64,000 nt of DNA from Alicyclobacillus contaminans DSM 17975. GTDB taxonomy: Bacteria > Bacillota > Bacilli > Alicyclobacillales > Alicyclobacillaceae. The stretch covers positions 1-64,000 of the forward strand of contig NZ_AUCA01000004.1 of the NCBI RefSeq assembly GCF_000429525.1, given 5' to 3'. Each line of letters opens with the position of its first letter. The stretch's first letter is position 1. A model generated the notes under the pieces. It saw nothing but the letters and a program-made list of their open reading frames with translations. It had not been told where the DNA came from and ran no database searches. Both the position numbers and the translations under genes were made by a program. Positions 18,294-25,571 of the stretch are shown here, in pieces.

Positions 18294-19484
18294 ATGAAGG
18301 TATTTCAGGCACCCATCGAGATTGCGGGACAAATGGGACTGTTGACCAAGGGATTGAAAGCTCTGGGGCACGAGGTGAAGAGTTACAACTTGTGGACGAC
18401 CTATCTCGCCTATCGGAGACATATTCACAACGTGAGTTTGAGCCGATTGCAGTCGACCTTCGAACGGCATAAGGCGGAATTCGATGTCTTCCACTTCCAT
18501 TACGGCCAAGGCTTCACGACGAACCACGCAGAGTTTCGCTACGCAGGCAGAAAGGGCAAAGTGGCCCTGATGCACTACTGGGGAAGCGATGTCCGTACGG
18601 AGTCGAAGGCGACGGCCAACAATCCCTATGCCAAGCTGATTGGTCAGTTCGAAGATGAACGTCGCGTCAAACGGCATTTGAAACGGCACAGTCGTTATTT
18701 TCCAGCCTGTATTGTCCAAGATTTCGAGGTGGTCCCCTACGTTGTCGAATATTTCGACCGGGTGTACGTCTTGCCGGTTGCGGTGGATCTGGCCAAATTC
18801 ACGCCGCGGTACCCGAGCGGCGAAGGAGAGGAACCGGTGATTTTGCACGCGCCGACGCAGCCGTACTTCAAAGGTACCGCCTACATCGAAGAAACGCTTC
18901 AACGGCTGCGAGATGAAGGGTTCCGATTTCGCTATCAGAAGGTGGAGGGCATGTCCCACGAGGAGGCTCTGAAACAGTATAAAACGGCCGATCTCGTGAT
19001 TGATCAGGTGCTCTGCGGATCGCACGGATTGTTTGCGGTGGAAGCGATGGCCTACGGAAAACCGGTGATTTCTTATATTCGCGAAGATTTGAGGATGCAT
19101 TTTCCGGAGGACCTGCCCATTGTGTCCGCCAACCCGGCCACGCTCTACGACGCCGTCCGCAGGCTGCTTGTACATCCCGAGACCTGGGCGGAGATGGGCC
19201 GTAAAGGGCGGCGGTATGTGGAACGGTGTCACGCACTGCCAGCGGTGGCGAAATCCCTCGATTGGATATACAGGCGGGAACGCAGGCTGCGTGAGACAGG
19301 GGACGAGCATCCCACGCGGCCCTGCGTGATTCAGTGGCTGGGGGCGGAGCTCCGGTGTTATCCCATCCATCGCAGCACTCGGCGCGTGGATGTCCGGCAG
19401 ATTCCCGTACCGAAGCCGAAACGGTCCGGTGTCCGCCGGGGATCGCGGATTGCCGCGCGCACGCAGGTGCGCGGTGTTCGTTGA
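18294..19484 (+). CDS. Glycosyltransferase, paralogue A of the DUF4855-flanking pair
   Basis: A 396-residue GT-B protein starting at ATG 18294 behind AGGGGTGACAG. Characteristic segments are PIEIAGQMGLLTKGLK at the N-terminus, FHFHYGQGF, MHYWGSDVRT, VILHAPTQPYFKGT, and DQVLCGSHGLFAVEAMAYGKPV in the donor domain. It is clearly paralogous to the protein at 20535. A 70-residue basic tail after RRERRLRE is absent from the paralogue and may be a recent extension. Likely role: adding a sugar in the spore-surface glycan. Substrates are unknown. Confidence 0.8.
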   Translation: MKVFQAPIEIAGQMGLLTKGLKALGHEVKSYNLWTTYLAYRRHIHNVSLSRLQSTFERHKAEFDVFHFHYGQGFTTNHAEFRYAGRKGKVALMHYWGSDVRTESKATANNPYAKLIGQFEDERRVKRHLKRHSRYFPACIVQDFEVVPYVVEYFDRVYVLPVAVDLAKFTPRYPSGEGEEPVILHAPTQPYFKGTAYIEETLQRLRDEGFRFRYQKVEGMSHEEALKQYKTADLVIDQVLCGSHGLFAVEAMAYGKPVISYIREDLRMHFPEDLPIVSANPATLYDAVRRLLVHPETWAEMGRKGRRYVERCHALPAVAKSLDWIYRRERRLRETGDEHPTRPCVIQWLGAELRCYPIHRSTRRVDVRQIPVPKPKRSGVRRGSRIAARTQVRGVR

Positions 19485-19531
19485 ACGTGGGGGTTCATCT
19501 GTTCGGTGGAAATTGATGTTTGGGAGGTTGG

Positions 19532-20521
19532 ATGGGTGTGGCGTTTTTAACGGCTTCAGAATTGGGGTTGGCCAACCATGTGTTGCACTGCCCTTATCTC
19601 CGCTCGATGAACGGGGCCGAGGTCCGGAGATGGTCGGTGAACGAGTTGCGGCCGGCGGTGATGTACCTCCATCAGAATGAGGTGGTGGACTCGTTTTTTG
19701 GCGGGCTGCTGTTTGAAGCGGACACCGCGTGGAGCGGGGAAGGCGTCTCCTCGAAAACATTGGGTTTTGGGCGGCCGGGTTCATTGACCGCTTGGCAGCA
19801 GGCGCTGGACGATCTCTTTTTGCCGGGATTCAACATGGACGCGGCGCTGCAGGTGTCGCGGCAGCGGCCTTTTCAGAAGTTGTTGGACATCTGGGTCGCG
19901 TTGCCGTATCCTCAGCCTGCTCAACAAGCATTCGGTCTGCTGGACGGGCGGATGTTGAATTTCCGGGTGCAGGAGGACCGGATAACTGCGCTCAAATGGT
20001 GGGTGGACCAGGTCGTCACTCGGTACTATGCGCTGAGTCAGTTGGTTCCCGGTCATTTGGGCGTGCTGCGCGGGTTTGCGTGGACCAAGAGCTCGCTGTC
20101 CGACGAGGATGAAGCCCTCGCGAGCGCCATTGCGAAGCACGTGCACGCGCATGGACTGAAGTTGATGTGGATTCAGAACTACGTCTCCGGCAAGGCGCTG
20201 TCCGGCTACAATATGGGGTTCGACCTGATTCTTATGCGGCCGACGTACCTCGGAATTCCGCCAAGAGATGAGAAGTGGGTTCGATATGCCTCCATGTTGG
20301 CGGAAGCGTACCGTTTCGGCATGACGATGTGGGGGGAAGAGCGGATCAATCCGCGCCAAATACTGGATTTGATGAACATCGGTCAGGCGGATTTCATGCA
20401 TGCGTACCAAACCTACGAGCTTCCGTATTCACGGATTCTTGACTGGTACGTTCGCAACGATCCCCTGTACGTCTACCTGTACGCCTATACGAAGGGCGCG
20501 TTCGCGAAAATCCCAGGATAA
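19532..20521 (+). CDS. DUF4855-like protein, glycan-associated
   Basis: A 329-residue soluble protein I tentatively place with DUF4855 proteins, which have a glycosidase-like barrel and are common in spore formers. It is rich in aromatic residues (KWWVDQVVTRYYAL, MWIQNYVSGK, EAYRFGMTMWGEE), as in sugar-binding barrels. There is no signal peptide. The start is uncertain: ATG 19532 is only four bases from GGGAGG, while a GTG at 19538 has better spacing. It sits between two paralogous glycosyltransferases, so it probably acts on or binds the same glycan. Catalytic residues could not be identified. Confidence 0.55.
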   Translation: MGVAFLTASELGLANHVLHCPYLRSMNGAEVRRWSVNELRPAVMYLHQNEVVDSFFGGLLFEADTAWSGEGVSSKTLGFGRPGSLTAWQQALDDLFLPGFNMDAALQVSRQRPFQKLLDIWVALPYPQPAQQAFGLLDGRMLNFRVQEDRITALKWWVDQVVTRYYALSQLVPGHLGVLRGFAWTKSSLSDEDEALASAIAKHVHAHGLKLMWIQNYVSGKALSGYNMGFDLILMRPTYLGIPPRDEKWVRYASMLAEAYRFGMTMWGEERINPRQILDLMNIGQADFMHAYQTYELPYSRILDWYVRNDPLYVYLYAYTKGAFAKIPG

Positions 20522-20534
20522 GGAGAATGTGCTC

Positions 20535-21533
20535 ATGCGCGTAGTACACGGTCCGATTGAAATCGCAGGTCAGATGGGGATTTTGAGCAAGGGGCTGCAG
20601 GATCGTGGCATCACGTCCGCAGCGTACAACAACTTCCATACGTATCTGGGATACCGGGACTACATTCACAATGTGGACGCCTTTGAGATTGAATATCTGT
20701 TTCCGGATGTCCTCGAATATTTTGACGCATTCCATTTTCACTACGCTTCCACGATGCTGCCCGAGTTTCGGGATTTGCCGTACATCAAGGCGCTGGGGAA
20801 ACCGATGGTCATGCACCATTGGGGAAACGATGTGCGCACGCACGCGGTGGCTTCGCGGAACAATCCGTACGTGTACACCGGAGACTCGCCGCCGCCGGAG
20901 CAGGTTCATCAAACGTTGACGGCGTTGTCGAGCATGATTGATCACGCCATCGTTCAGGACTATGAGGTGTACTCGTACGTGTCTCCGTATTACAAGCACG
21001 TCCATATCCTGCCCATCGCCATGGACGTGACGGCACGTGCCCCCAGCTATCCGTCTACGCTCGAAACGACGCCGCTCATCCTGCACGCCCCGACGAATCC
21101 CGCGTTCAAGGGGACCATCTACGTGGAAGCTGCTGTGGAACGGCTTCGGGTGGAAGGGTTTCCGATTCGATATCGGCGCATTGAGCAGATGAGCAATGCA
21201 GAGGCGCTGGCGCTGTATCGAGAAGCGGACATTGTGGTGGATCAAATTCTCTGCGGATCTTACGGCATGTTGGCCGTTGAGGCGATGAGTCTCGGGAAGC
21301 CGGTGATTGGCTTCATCCGGGAGGACTTAAAACCCTTGTATCCGGAGGTGCCGCCGATTGTCTCCGCGAATCCGGCGAACATTTACGAGGTGTTGAAGCA
21401 GCTCGTGACGTCTCCGCTGTTGCGGCACCAACTGGGAGAGCAGGGAAGAAGGTACGTGGAAAAGTACCACCATCTTCCAGTGGTGATTGAGCGGCTGCTC
21501 GACATTTACAGGGCGGCTGGCGCGGTGGTGTAG
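20535..21533 (+). CDS. Glycosyltransferase, paralogue B of the DUF4855-flanking pair
   Basis: A 332-residue GT-B protein with AGGAG upstream of ATG 20535. It matches paralogue A throughout: PIEIAGQMGILSKGLQ, FHFHYAS, MHHWGNDVRTH, LILHAPTNPAFKGT and DQILCGSYGMLAVEAMSLGKPV. Length and order of motifs agree, except that the C-terminal tail of A is missing. The pair probably arose by duplication and may add two different sugars or act in turn. It is the last gene of the rightward operon, ended by a strong two-way terminator. Confidence 0.82.
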   Translation: MRVVHGPIEIAGQMGILSKGLQDRGITSAAYNNFHTYLGYRDYIHNVDAFEIEYLFPDVLEYFDAFHFHYASTMLPEFRDLPYIKALGKPMVMHHWGNDVRTHAVASRNNPYVYTGDSPPPEQVHQTLTALSSMIDHAIVQDYEVYSYVSPYYKHVHILPIAMDVTARAPSYPSTLETTPLILHAPTNPAFKGTIYVEAAVERLRVEGFPIRYRRIEQMSNAEALALYREADIVVDQILCGSYGMLAVEAMSLGKPVIGFIREDLKPLYPEVPPIVSANPANIYEVLKQLVTSPLLRHQLGEQGRRYVEKYHHLPVVIERLLDIYRAAGAVV

Positions 21534-21535
21534 CG

Positions 21536-21585
21536 AAAAAAACACCCTCCATCCCCGGTGCGTCTGGGAATGGAGGGTGTTTTTA
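21536..21585. terminator. Bidirectional terminator
   Basis: AAAAACACCCTCCAT (21538-21552) pairs perfectly with ATGGAGGGTGTTTTT (21570-21584), giving a stem with A and T runs on both sides. It serves both the rightward glycan operon and the convergent dehydrogenase gene. Confidence 0.92.
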
Positions 21586-21596
21586 TGTGAAACGGG

Positions 21597-22886
21597 TCAA
21601 AGCGGGGTGACCTTGGCGGCGCGGTGGTGACGAAATAGATTCTGCGTGTCCAGAATCGCTCGGGCGTGCGCCAGAATGCGCTCGTAGTTGACCACGCGAT
21701 GGCCGACGAGAAGCGCCACGACATCGAAGGAGGCGATTTGTTCCGGAATCAGGTCCGGGAGTGACGCGATGTCCTGACCGTTGACGCGGACGAGGGGAAC
21801 GTACGGATCGAAATAGCTCACCGCGGCTTGGCGATCCAGCAGTTCGGCGAACACTTTCAGGCCGGCGCTCTCCCGCACGTCGTTGACATCCGGTTTGTAC
21901 GTCACTCCCAGCAACAGCACGCGTGGATGCGGAGACGCGCACATGCGGAGAATTCTATCCGCCACGTACGTCGGCATGCGGTCGTTGACGGCTCTGGCCA
22001 ACTGAATGAAGCGGACGGGGTCTCCCTGCAGCGTGGAGAACCAGTCGAGGTAGAGCGGATCGACCGGGATGCAGTGTCCGCCTGCGCCCGGACTCGGGTA
22101 GTACGGCGTGAATCCGTACGGTTTCGTGGCGGCGGCGTCAATCGCTTCCCACAGGTCAATGCCCCATTTGTGGCAGAGAACAGCCAATTCGTTCATGGCC
22201 GAGATGTTGATGAACCGCTGTGTGTTTTCGACGAGCTTGGTGAGTTCTGCAACACGCGGTGAGGAGACGGGAACAATCCTGCGGAAAACGTGGGCATACA
22301 ACGCGCTCGCCCGCTCCAGCGACAGGTGGTCGATGCCGCCGACAACCTTCGGGATGTCCCGCATGTCGTATCGGCTGCCGGGATTGATCCGTTCGGGTGA
22401 GTACGCGAGGCTGAAATCGGTGCCCGCGGACCACCCGCTCTGCTCGAGCACGGGCCTCAGATGATCCTCGGTCGTTCCCGGAAAAGTGGAGCTTTCCAGG
22501 ACAACCAGCTGTCCTTGCTGCAAATGCTGAGAAATCGAGTGAGCCGCGCCGAGAACGAACCGGAGGTCCGGATGCCCTTGGTCGTCCAGCGGGGTGGGGA
22601 CGCAGAGAATGATGGCGTCGGCTTGCGCCACGGCATCGAACGCGGTGGAGGAGTCGAACCGCTCCGACTGCGCGAGGGCGGCCATCGACGCATCCTCGAC
22701 GTCGGTGAGATAACTTTTCCCGCTTTTCAACAAGGAAATTTTGCGACGATCCACATCAATTCCGGTGACTCGAAGCCCCTGCTTCCAAAATTCTATGGCC
22801 AACGGAAGGCCGACATATCCCAGCCCTACAATACAGACGTGCTGTGGACCCGTGGATGGTTCTCTGGCTTCCATCGCCATGCACAT
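21597..22886 (-). CDS. Nucleotide-sugar 6-dehydrogenase, WbpA-like (UDP-GlcNAc dehydrogenase)
   Basis: A 429-residue UDP-sugar 6-dehydrogenase. The NAD motif is VCIVGLGYVGLPLA, then VPTPLDDQG, ESSTFPGTTE, and the catalytic cysteine in GAGGHCIPVDPLYLDW. The stretch TKPYGFTPYYP before it is like WbpA-type UDP-N-acetylglucosamine dehydrogenases rather than UDP-glucose enzymes. This would make UDP-GlcNAc-uronate, the first step of the diacetamido-uronate pathway whose later steps are encoded nearby. ATG 22886 follows AGAGGTG; the open frame reaches 23060 without further signals. Confidence 0.88.
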   Translation of the reverse strand: MCMAMEAREPSTGPQHVCIVGLGYVGLPLAIEFWKQGLRVTGIDVDRRKISLLKSGKSYLTDVEDASMAALAQSERFDSSTAFDAVAQADAIILCVPTPLDDQGHPDLRFVLGAAHSISQHLQQGQLVVLESSTFPGTTEDHLRPVLEQSGWSAGTDFSLAYSPERINPGSRYDMRDIPKVVGGIDHLSLERASALYAHVFRRIVPVSSPRVAELTKLVENTQRFINISAMNELAVLCHKWGIDLWEAIDAAATKPYGFTPYYPSPGAGGHCIPVDPLYLDWFSTLQGDPVRFIQLARAVNDRMPTYVADRILRMCASPHPRVLLLGVTYKPDVNDVRESAGLKVFAELLDRQAAVSYFDPYVPLVRVNGQDIASLPDLIPEQIASFDVVALLVGHRVVNYERILAHARAILDTQNLFRHHRAAKVTPL

Positions 22887-22911
22887 CGTCACCTCTTTTC
22901 GTATTCCACGA

Positions 22912-22920
22912 CATGGTATG
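22912..22920 (-). promoter_or_regulatory. CATACCATG box upstream of nucleotide-sugar dehydrogenase
   Basis: On the minus strand CATACCATG lies 25 bases before the ATG, with TACA about 16 bases further upstream. This resembles a sigma K promoter (mACm, 16, CATANNNTA). The same box precedes the YheC/D gene. Confidence 0.35.
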
Positions 22921-23087
22921 GACATGCGAAAAGGGATGTATCGTACAAGGGGCCAGTGGAGCGGGAAATGTGCGTCCGTACAGAACTTTTTCCAATTCAC
23001 TCGATATTCCGACCGCTCGCTTCGGCGCGGCTCTGTTACAATGAGGAGGCATGGATTCATGGACAGGGTTGAGAGGAGCGGCGAGAG

Positions 23088-24194
23088 ATGGGAATGGAAT
23101 CAGTGTATCGGGAACGTTTTGCACATCTGAAAGAGGTGTTGAAACAGATTCACCTGGACGGTGTCGTCATTACTTCCCCCGCGAATCTGTACTATTTCAC
23201 CGGCATTTGGCTGGAAACCGGAGAGCGCGCGGCCGCATTGATGGTTCGGCCGGACAGGGAGCCGGTTTGGGTGGTCCACGAAATGTTTGCGAACGAAGTG
23301 GCTGGAGCGGATGTGCAAAAGGTGTTTTGGAAAGATGGCACCTCACCCTATCCTCTGATGGCGCAGGCTGTCGGCGTAAATGCGCGGCTGGCAATAGACG
23401 GGCAATGGGCGGCGCGCCATCTCATCCAGTTGATGGCGGCGCGCCCCACCGCACCGAAACCAGTGGCTGCGGATGCTGTGTTGAGCGCGCTTCGGGAACG
23501 AAAGGACCCGTCGGAGCTGCAAAAGCTTCAGAGGGCTTCCGAGATGGCCGATGAGGTCATGGAGAAATTGAAAGCATGGCTGCGCCCGGGCCTGACAGAG
23601 GCCGCGGTGGCGCAGGAATTGGAGCGGCTGTGGCGCGAGGTGGGCAGTGAAGGTCTGTCGTTCCCCATCATCGTCGCTTCCGGACGCAATGGTGCCGCAC
23701 CGCATCATGAACCCGACGATACGGTGCTGGTGGAGGGAACCACGGTGATTGTGGATACGGGCGGCGTTTATCAACACTATGTCTCCGACACCACGCGCAC
23801 GTTTGTCCTCGGCGAACCGTCGGAGGAAGTGCGGGCGGTGTACGAGTGCGTGCTGCGGGCGCAGTTGGTCGGCATTGAGACCGCCAAGCCCGGTGTTCGC
23901 CTGACCGAAGTGGATGAAGCGGTTCGACGCACCATTGAGGAGGCGGGATACGGACCGTATTTCACGCATCGAACGGGTCACGGCGTGGGATTGGATATTC
24001 ACGAAGAACCCTTTGTGGTGACGGGCAACGAGGCGGTGCTGGAGCCCGGGATGGTGATGAGCATCGAGCCGGGGGTGTACTTGCCGGGTAAGTTTGGCGT
24101 TCGGATTGAGGATCTGGTGGTGATTGAGGAGAACGGAGCGAGATCGCTGAATCAATTCTCCAAATCACTGGCGGATGTGACCATTCGCCTGTGA
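23088..24194 (+). CDS. M24 family Xaa-Pro peptidase
   Basis: A 368-residue metallopeptidase of the Xaa-Pro dipeptidase/aminopeptidase P type. The N-terminal creatinase-like domain spans about residues 1-130. The pita-bread domain carries the metal ligands in [35 protein letters not shown] and [10 protein letters not shown] with a late Glu in [11 protein letters not shown]. It cleaves X-Pro bonds in the cytoplasm. GAGAGGAGCGG precedes the ATG; a second ATG two codons on is also possible. It stands alone, divergent from the dehydrogenase. Confidence 0.92.
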   Translation: MGMESVYRERFAHLKEVLKQIHLDGVVITSPANLYYFTGIWLETGERAAALMVRPDREPVWVVHEMFANEVAGADVQKVFWKDGTSPYPLMAQAVGVNARLAIDGQWAARHLIQLMAARPTAPKPVAADAVLSALRERKDPSELQKLQRASEMADEVMEKLKAWLRPGLTEAAVAQELERLWREVGSEGLSFPIIVASGRNGAAPHHEPDDTVLVEGTTVIVDTGGVYQHYVSDTTRTFVLGEPSEEVRAVYECVLRAQLVGIETAKPGVRLTEVDEAVRRTIEEAGYGPYFTHRTGHGVGLDIHEEPFVVTGNEAVLEPGMVMSIEPGVYLPGKFGVRIEDLVVIEENGARSLNQFSKSLADVTIRL

Positions 24195-24220
24195 AGGGAT
24201 GAATGGACCTGTGGCGAGCG

Positions 24221-24272
24221 CCGGACGAAGGATGGAAGAGCGTTGGCGCTCCATCCATCAGGCTTCGTCCGG
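24221..24272. terminator. Long hairpin between convergent genes
   Basis: CCGGACGAAG (24221-24230) pairs with CTTCGTCCGG (24263-24272), with inner GGATGGA/TCCATCC pairing. It spans the end of the yfhH-like gene and could end transcription from both sides, though no T-run is present. Confidence 0.5.
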
Positions 24273-24578
24273 GGCTTCCAGCATGGCGATGGGCACGGCG
24301 GCAGAAGCGGCGTTGGACGCTCGGGTGCCCCAGGCCATCACCCCTTCCAGGTGGCTAACGGTGAGGTGGTCGTCCTCTTCCGCAATTCGGTAGGACCGGC
24401 CCAATTCAATGTGGACGGTGTCCCGAATCAAGTAGGATTTGGCCAGATACCATTTTTTCATGTGCACTTCGTATTCGCTCCAACGCGCGTTGTCAAACGC
24501 CTCCTGCCCCAATTGCTGCAACGATTTCATCTCGGCCTGCAATTCCTCGGGGGTCATCTGGCTGTATCGTTTCTGCAT
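24258..24578 (-). CDS. yfhH: YfhH-like DUF1811 protein
   Basis: A 106-residue protein of the DUF1811 (YfhH) family of Bacilli. It starts with MQKRYSQMTPEELQAEM, the usual family opening, and has a helical first half followed by a beta-rich SH3-like part (LGRSYRIAEEDDHLTVSHLEG). Its function is unknown. It lies 15 bases after ytrI on the same strand and is likely the third gene of that operon. A GAGGCGAC site precedes the ATG. Confidence 0.85.
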   Translation of the reverse strand: MQKRYSQMTPEELQAEMKSLQQLGQEAFDNARWSEYEVHMKKWYLAKSYLIRDTVHIELGRSYRIAEEDDHLTVSHLEGVMAWGTRASNAASAAVPIAMLEAPDEA

Positions 24579-24593
24579 CTGCGTCGCCTCGGT

Positions 24594-25052
24594 TCATGAA
24601 GTGGTTGTTGGGATGAGTGTCAGGCCAATGGTCAACGTTTCGGAGATGGCCGTGTAGTTCACCTTGACCTTGTACTGCGTCTGATCGACGGTGAATATTT
24701 TATCATTCATGAAATCTCTCGGCATGGTCGGCTGACTGTTCAGGGTGGAGACTTCGGTTCCAATCAAAAAGCCGATTTGGCTTCGGACCCATTGGGTCAC
24801 ATCCACTTTTGAGACGCCCGCGGGCAGCTGCGGTTCGACATCGACGACGATGTTCTGAATCAGCCGTTTGGGATTGGATTGCTCCAATTTCAAGGAAAGC
24901 AGTTCTCGTTCGTGCGTCAAATCCGTATTCTCCTGTTTGAGGCTGGCGTTCTCGTAGCGCAACAGGGTCACGTCGCGCCCTTGATAGAGGAACATGGCCG
25001 CAGCGCCAATGGCTATGCCCAGCAGTGCGGAAGCGATGTTCGGGCGGTTCAT
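24594..25052 (-). CDS. ytrI: Sporulation membrane protein YtrI
   Basis: A 152-residue protein with one N-terminal membrane segment (ASALLGIAIGAAAMFLY), then a coiled-coil (NASLKQENTDLTHERELLSLKLEQS) and a beta-rich extracytoplasmic domain. This is the layout of YtrI, which with YtrH is needed for efficient sporulation in Bacillus subtilis, where the pair is under sigma E. The start overlaps the ytrH stop as ATGA. The exact molecular job of YtrI is not known. Confidence 0.85.
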   Translation of the reverse strand: MNRPNIASALLGIAIGAAAMFLYQGRDVTLLRYENASLKQENTDLTHERELLSLKLEQSNPKRLIQNIVVDVEPQLPAGVSKVDVTQWVRSQIGFLIGTEVSTLNSQPTMPRDFMNDKIFTVDQTQYKVKVNYTAISETLTIGLTLIPTTTS

Positions 25053-25396
25053 TCCTGCGTGCTCCCCCCGGCCAGCCAGTGCATGACAAGAGCACCCAAC
25101 TGACATCCGATAAACGCCACGATGAAGTAAATCAGTTGTTTCCCGACGGTATCTATCTTGCGCGACCACATCCCGTCGCCAATGGCCTTCAGAGCGTCCA
25201 TGGATCCACCGAGCGCCGCGACCATCGCCCAGATCTTCAATCGTTCCGCCAGACTTTCCATGAACAAAAAGGGCGGGCGGTGGGTGGTCATCATGACGGC
25301 AATGCCGCCGAAGATGGATCCTCCGACCACCATGCCAAATGCCACCAGAAAACTGACAAACAAGTTGGATAGGGTGGATGCCGAAATCGACATCAT
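25049..25396 (-). CDS. ytrH: Sporulation membrane protein YtrH
   Basis: A 115-residue protein with three hydrophobic segments, around residues 9-32, 50-65 and 85-105, matching the YtrH family: FVSFLVAFGMVVGGSIFGG, then ERLKIWAMVAALGGSMDALKAIGDG. It acts in the sporulating mother cell membrane with YtrI. GAGGAGG lies 7 bases before ATG 25396; a second ATG follows immediately. It is divergent from the helicase gene. Confidence 0.88.
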   Translation of the reverse strand: MMSISASTLSNLFVSFLVAFGMVVGGSIFGGIAVMMTTHRPPFLFMESLAERLKIWAMVAALGGSMDALKAIGDGMWSRKIDTVGKQLIYFIVAFIGCQLGALVMHWLAGGSTQE

Positions 25397-25428
25397 GGCT
25401 GCGCCTCCTCGGTCGCCTTGCTTGTACC

Positions 25429-25459
25429 ATGGATACGGAGCGGATCGACGTTTTATGCC
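25429..25459 (-). promoter_or_regulatory. Candidate sigma E promoter of ytrH
   Basis: On the minus strand GGCATAAAA (25451-25459) and CGTATCCAT (25429-25437) are about 13-14 bases apart, similar to sigma E -35 and -10 elements. This agrees with sigma E control of ytrHI in Bacillus subtilis, but the -10 match is loose. Confidence 0.35.
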
Positions 25460-25502
25460 AGTGCAAGCGGAGTGGATGGATGCGGAGACGCCGGCGTCGC
25501 GG

Positions 25503-25508
25503 TATAAT
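25503..25508 (+). promoter_or_regulatory. -10 box of SNF2 helicase operon
   Basis: TATAAT occurs 64 bases before the helicase ATG. A clear -35 at 16-18 bases was not found. Confidence 0.4.
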
Positions 25509-25571
25509 GAATGAATCGAGTTTTTTGGAAGACGTCCGGATACCTCGGGCAAGGGAGGACAGTGGATTCGC

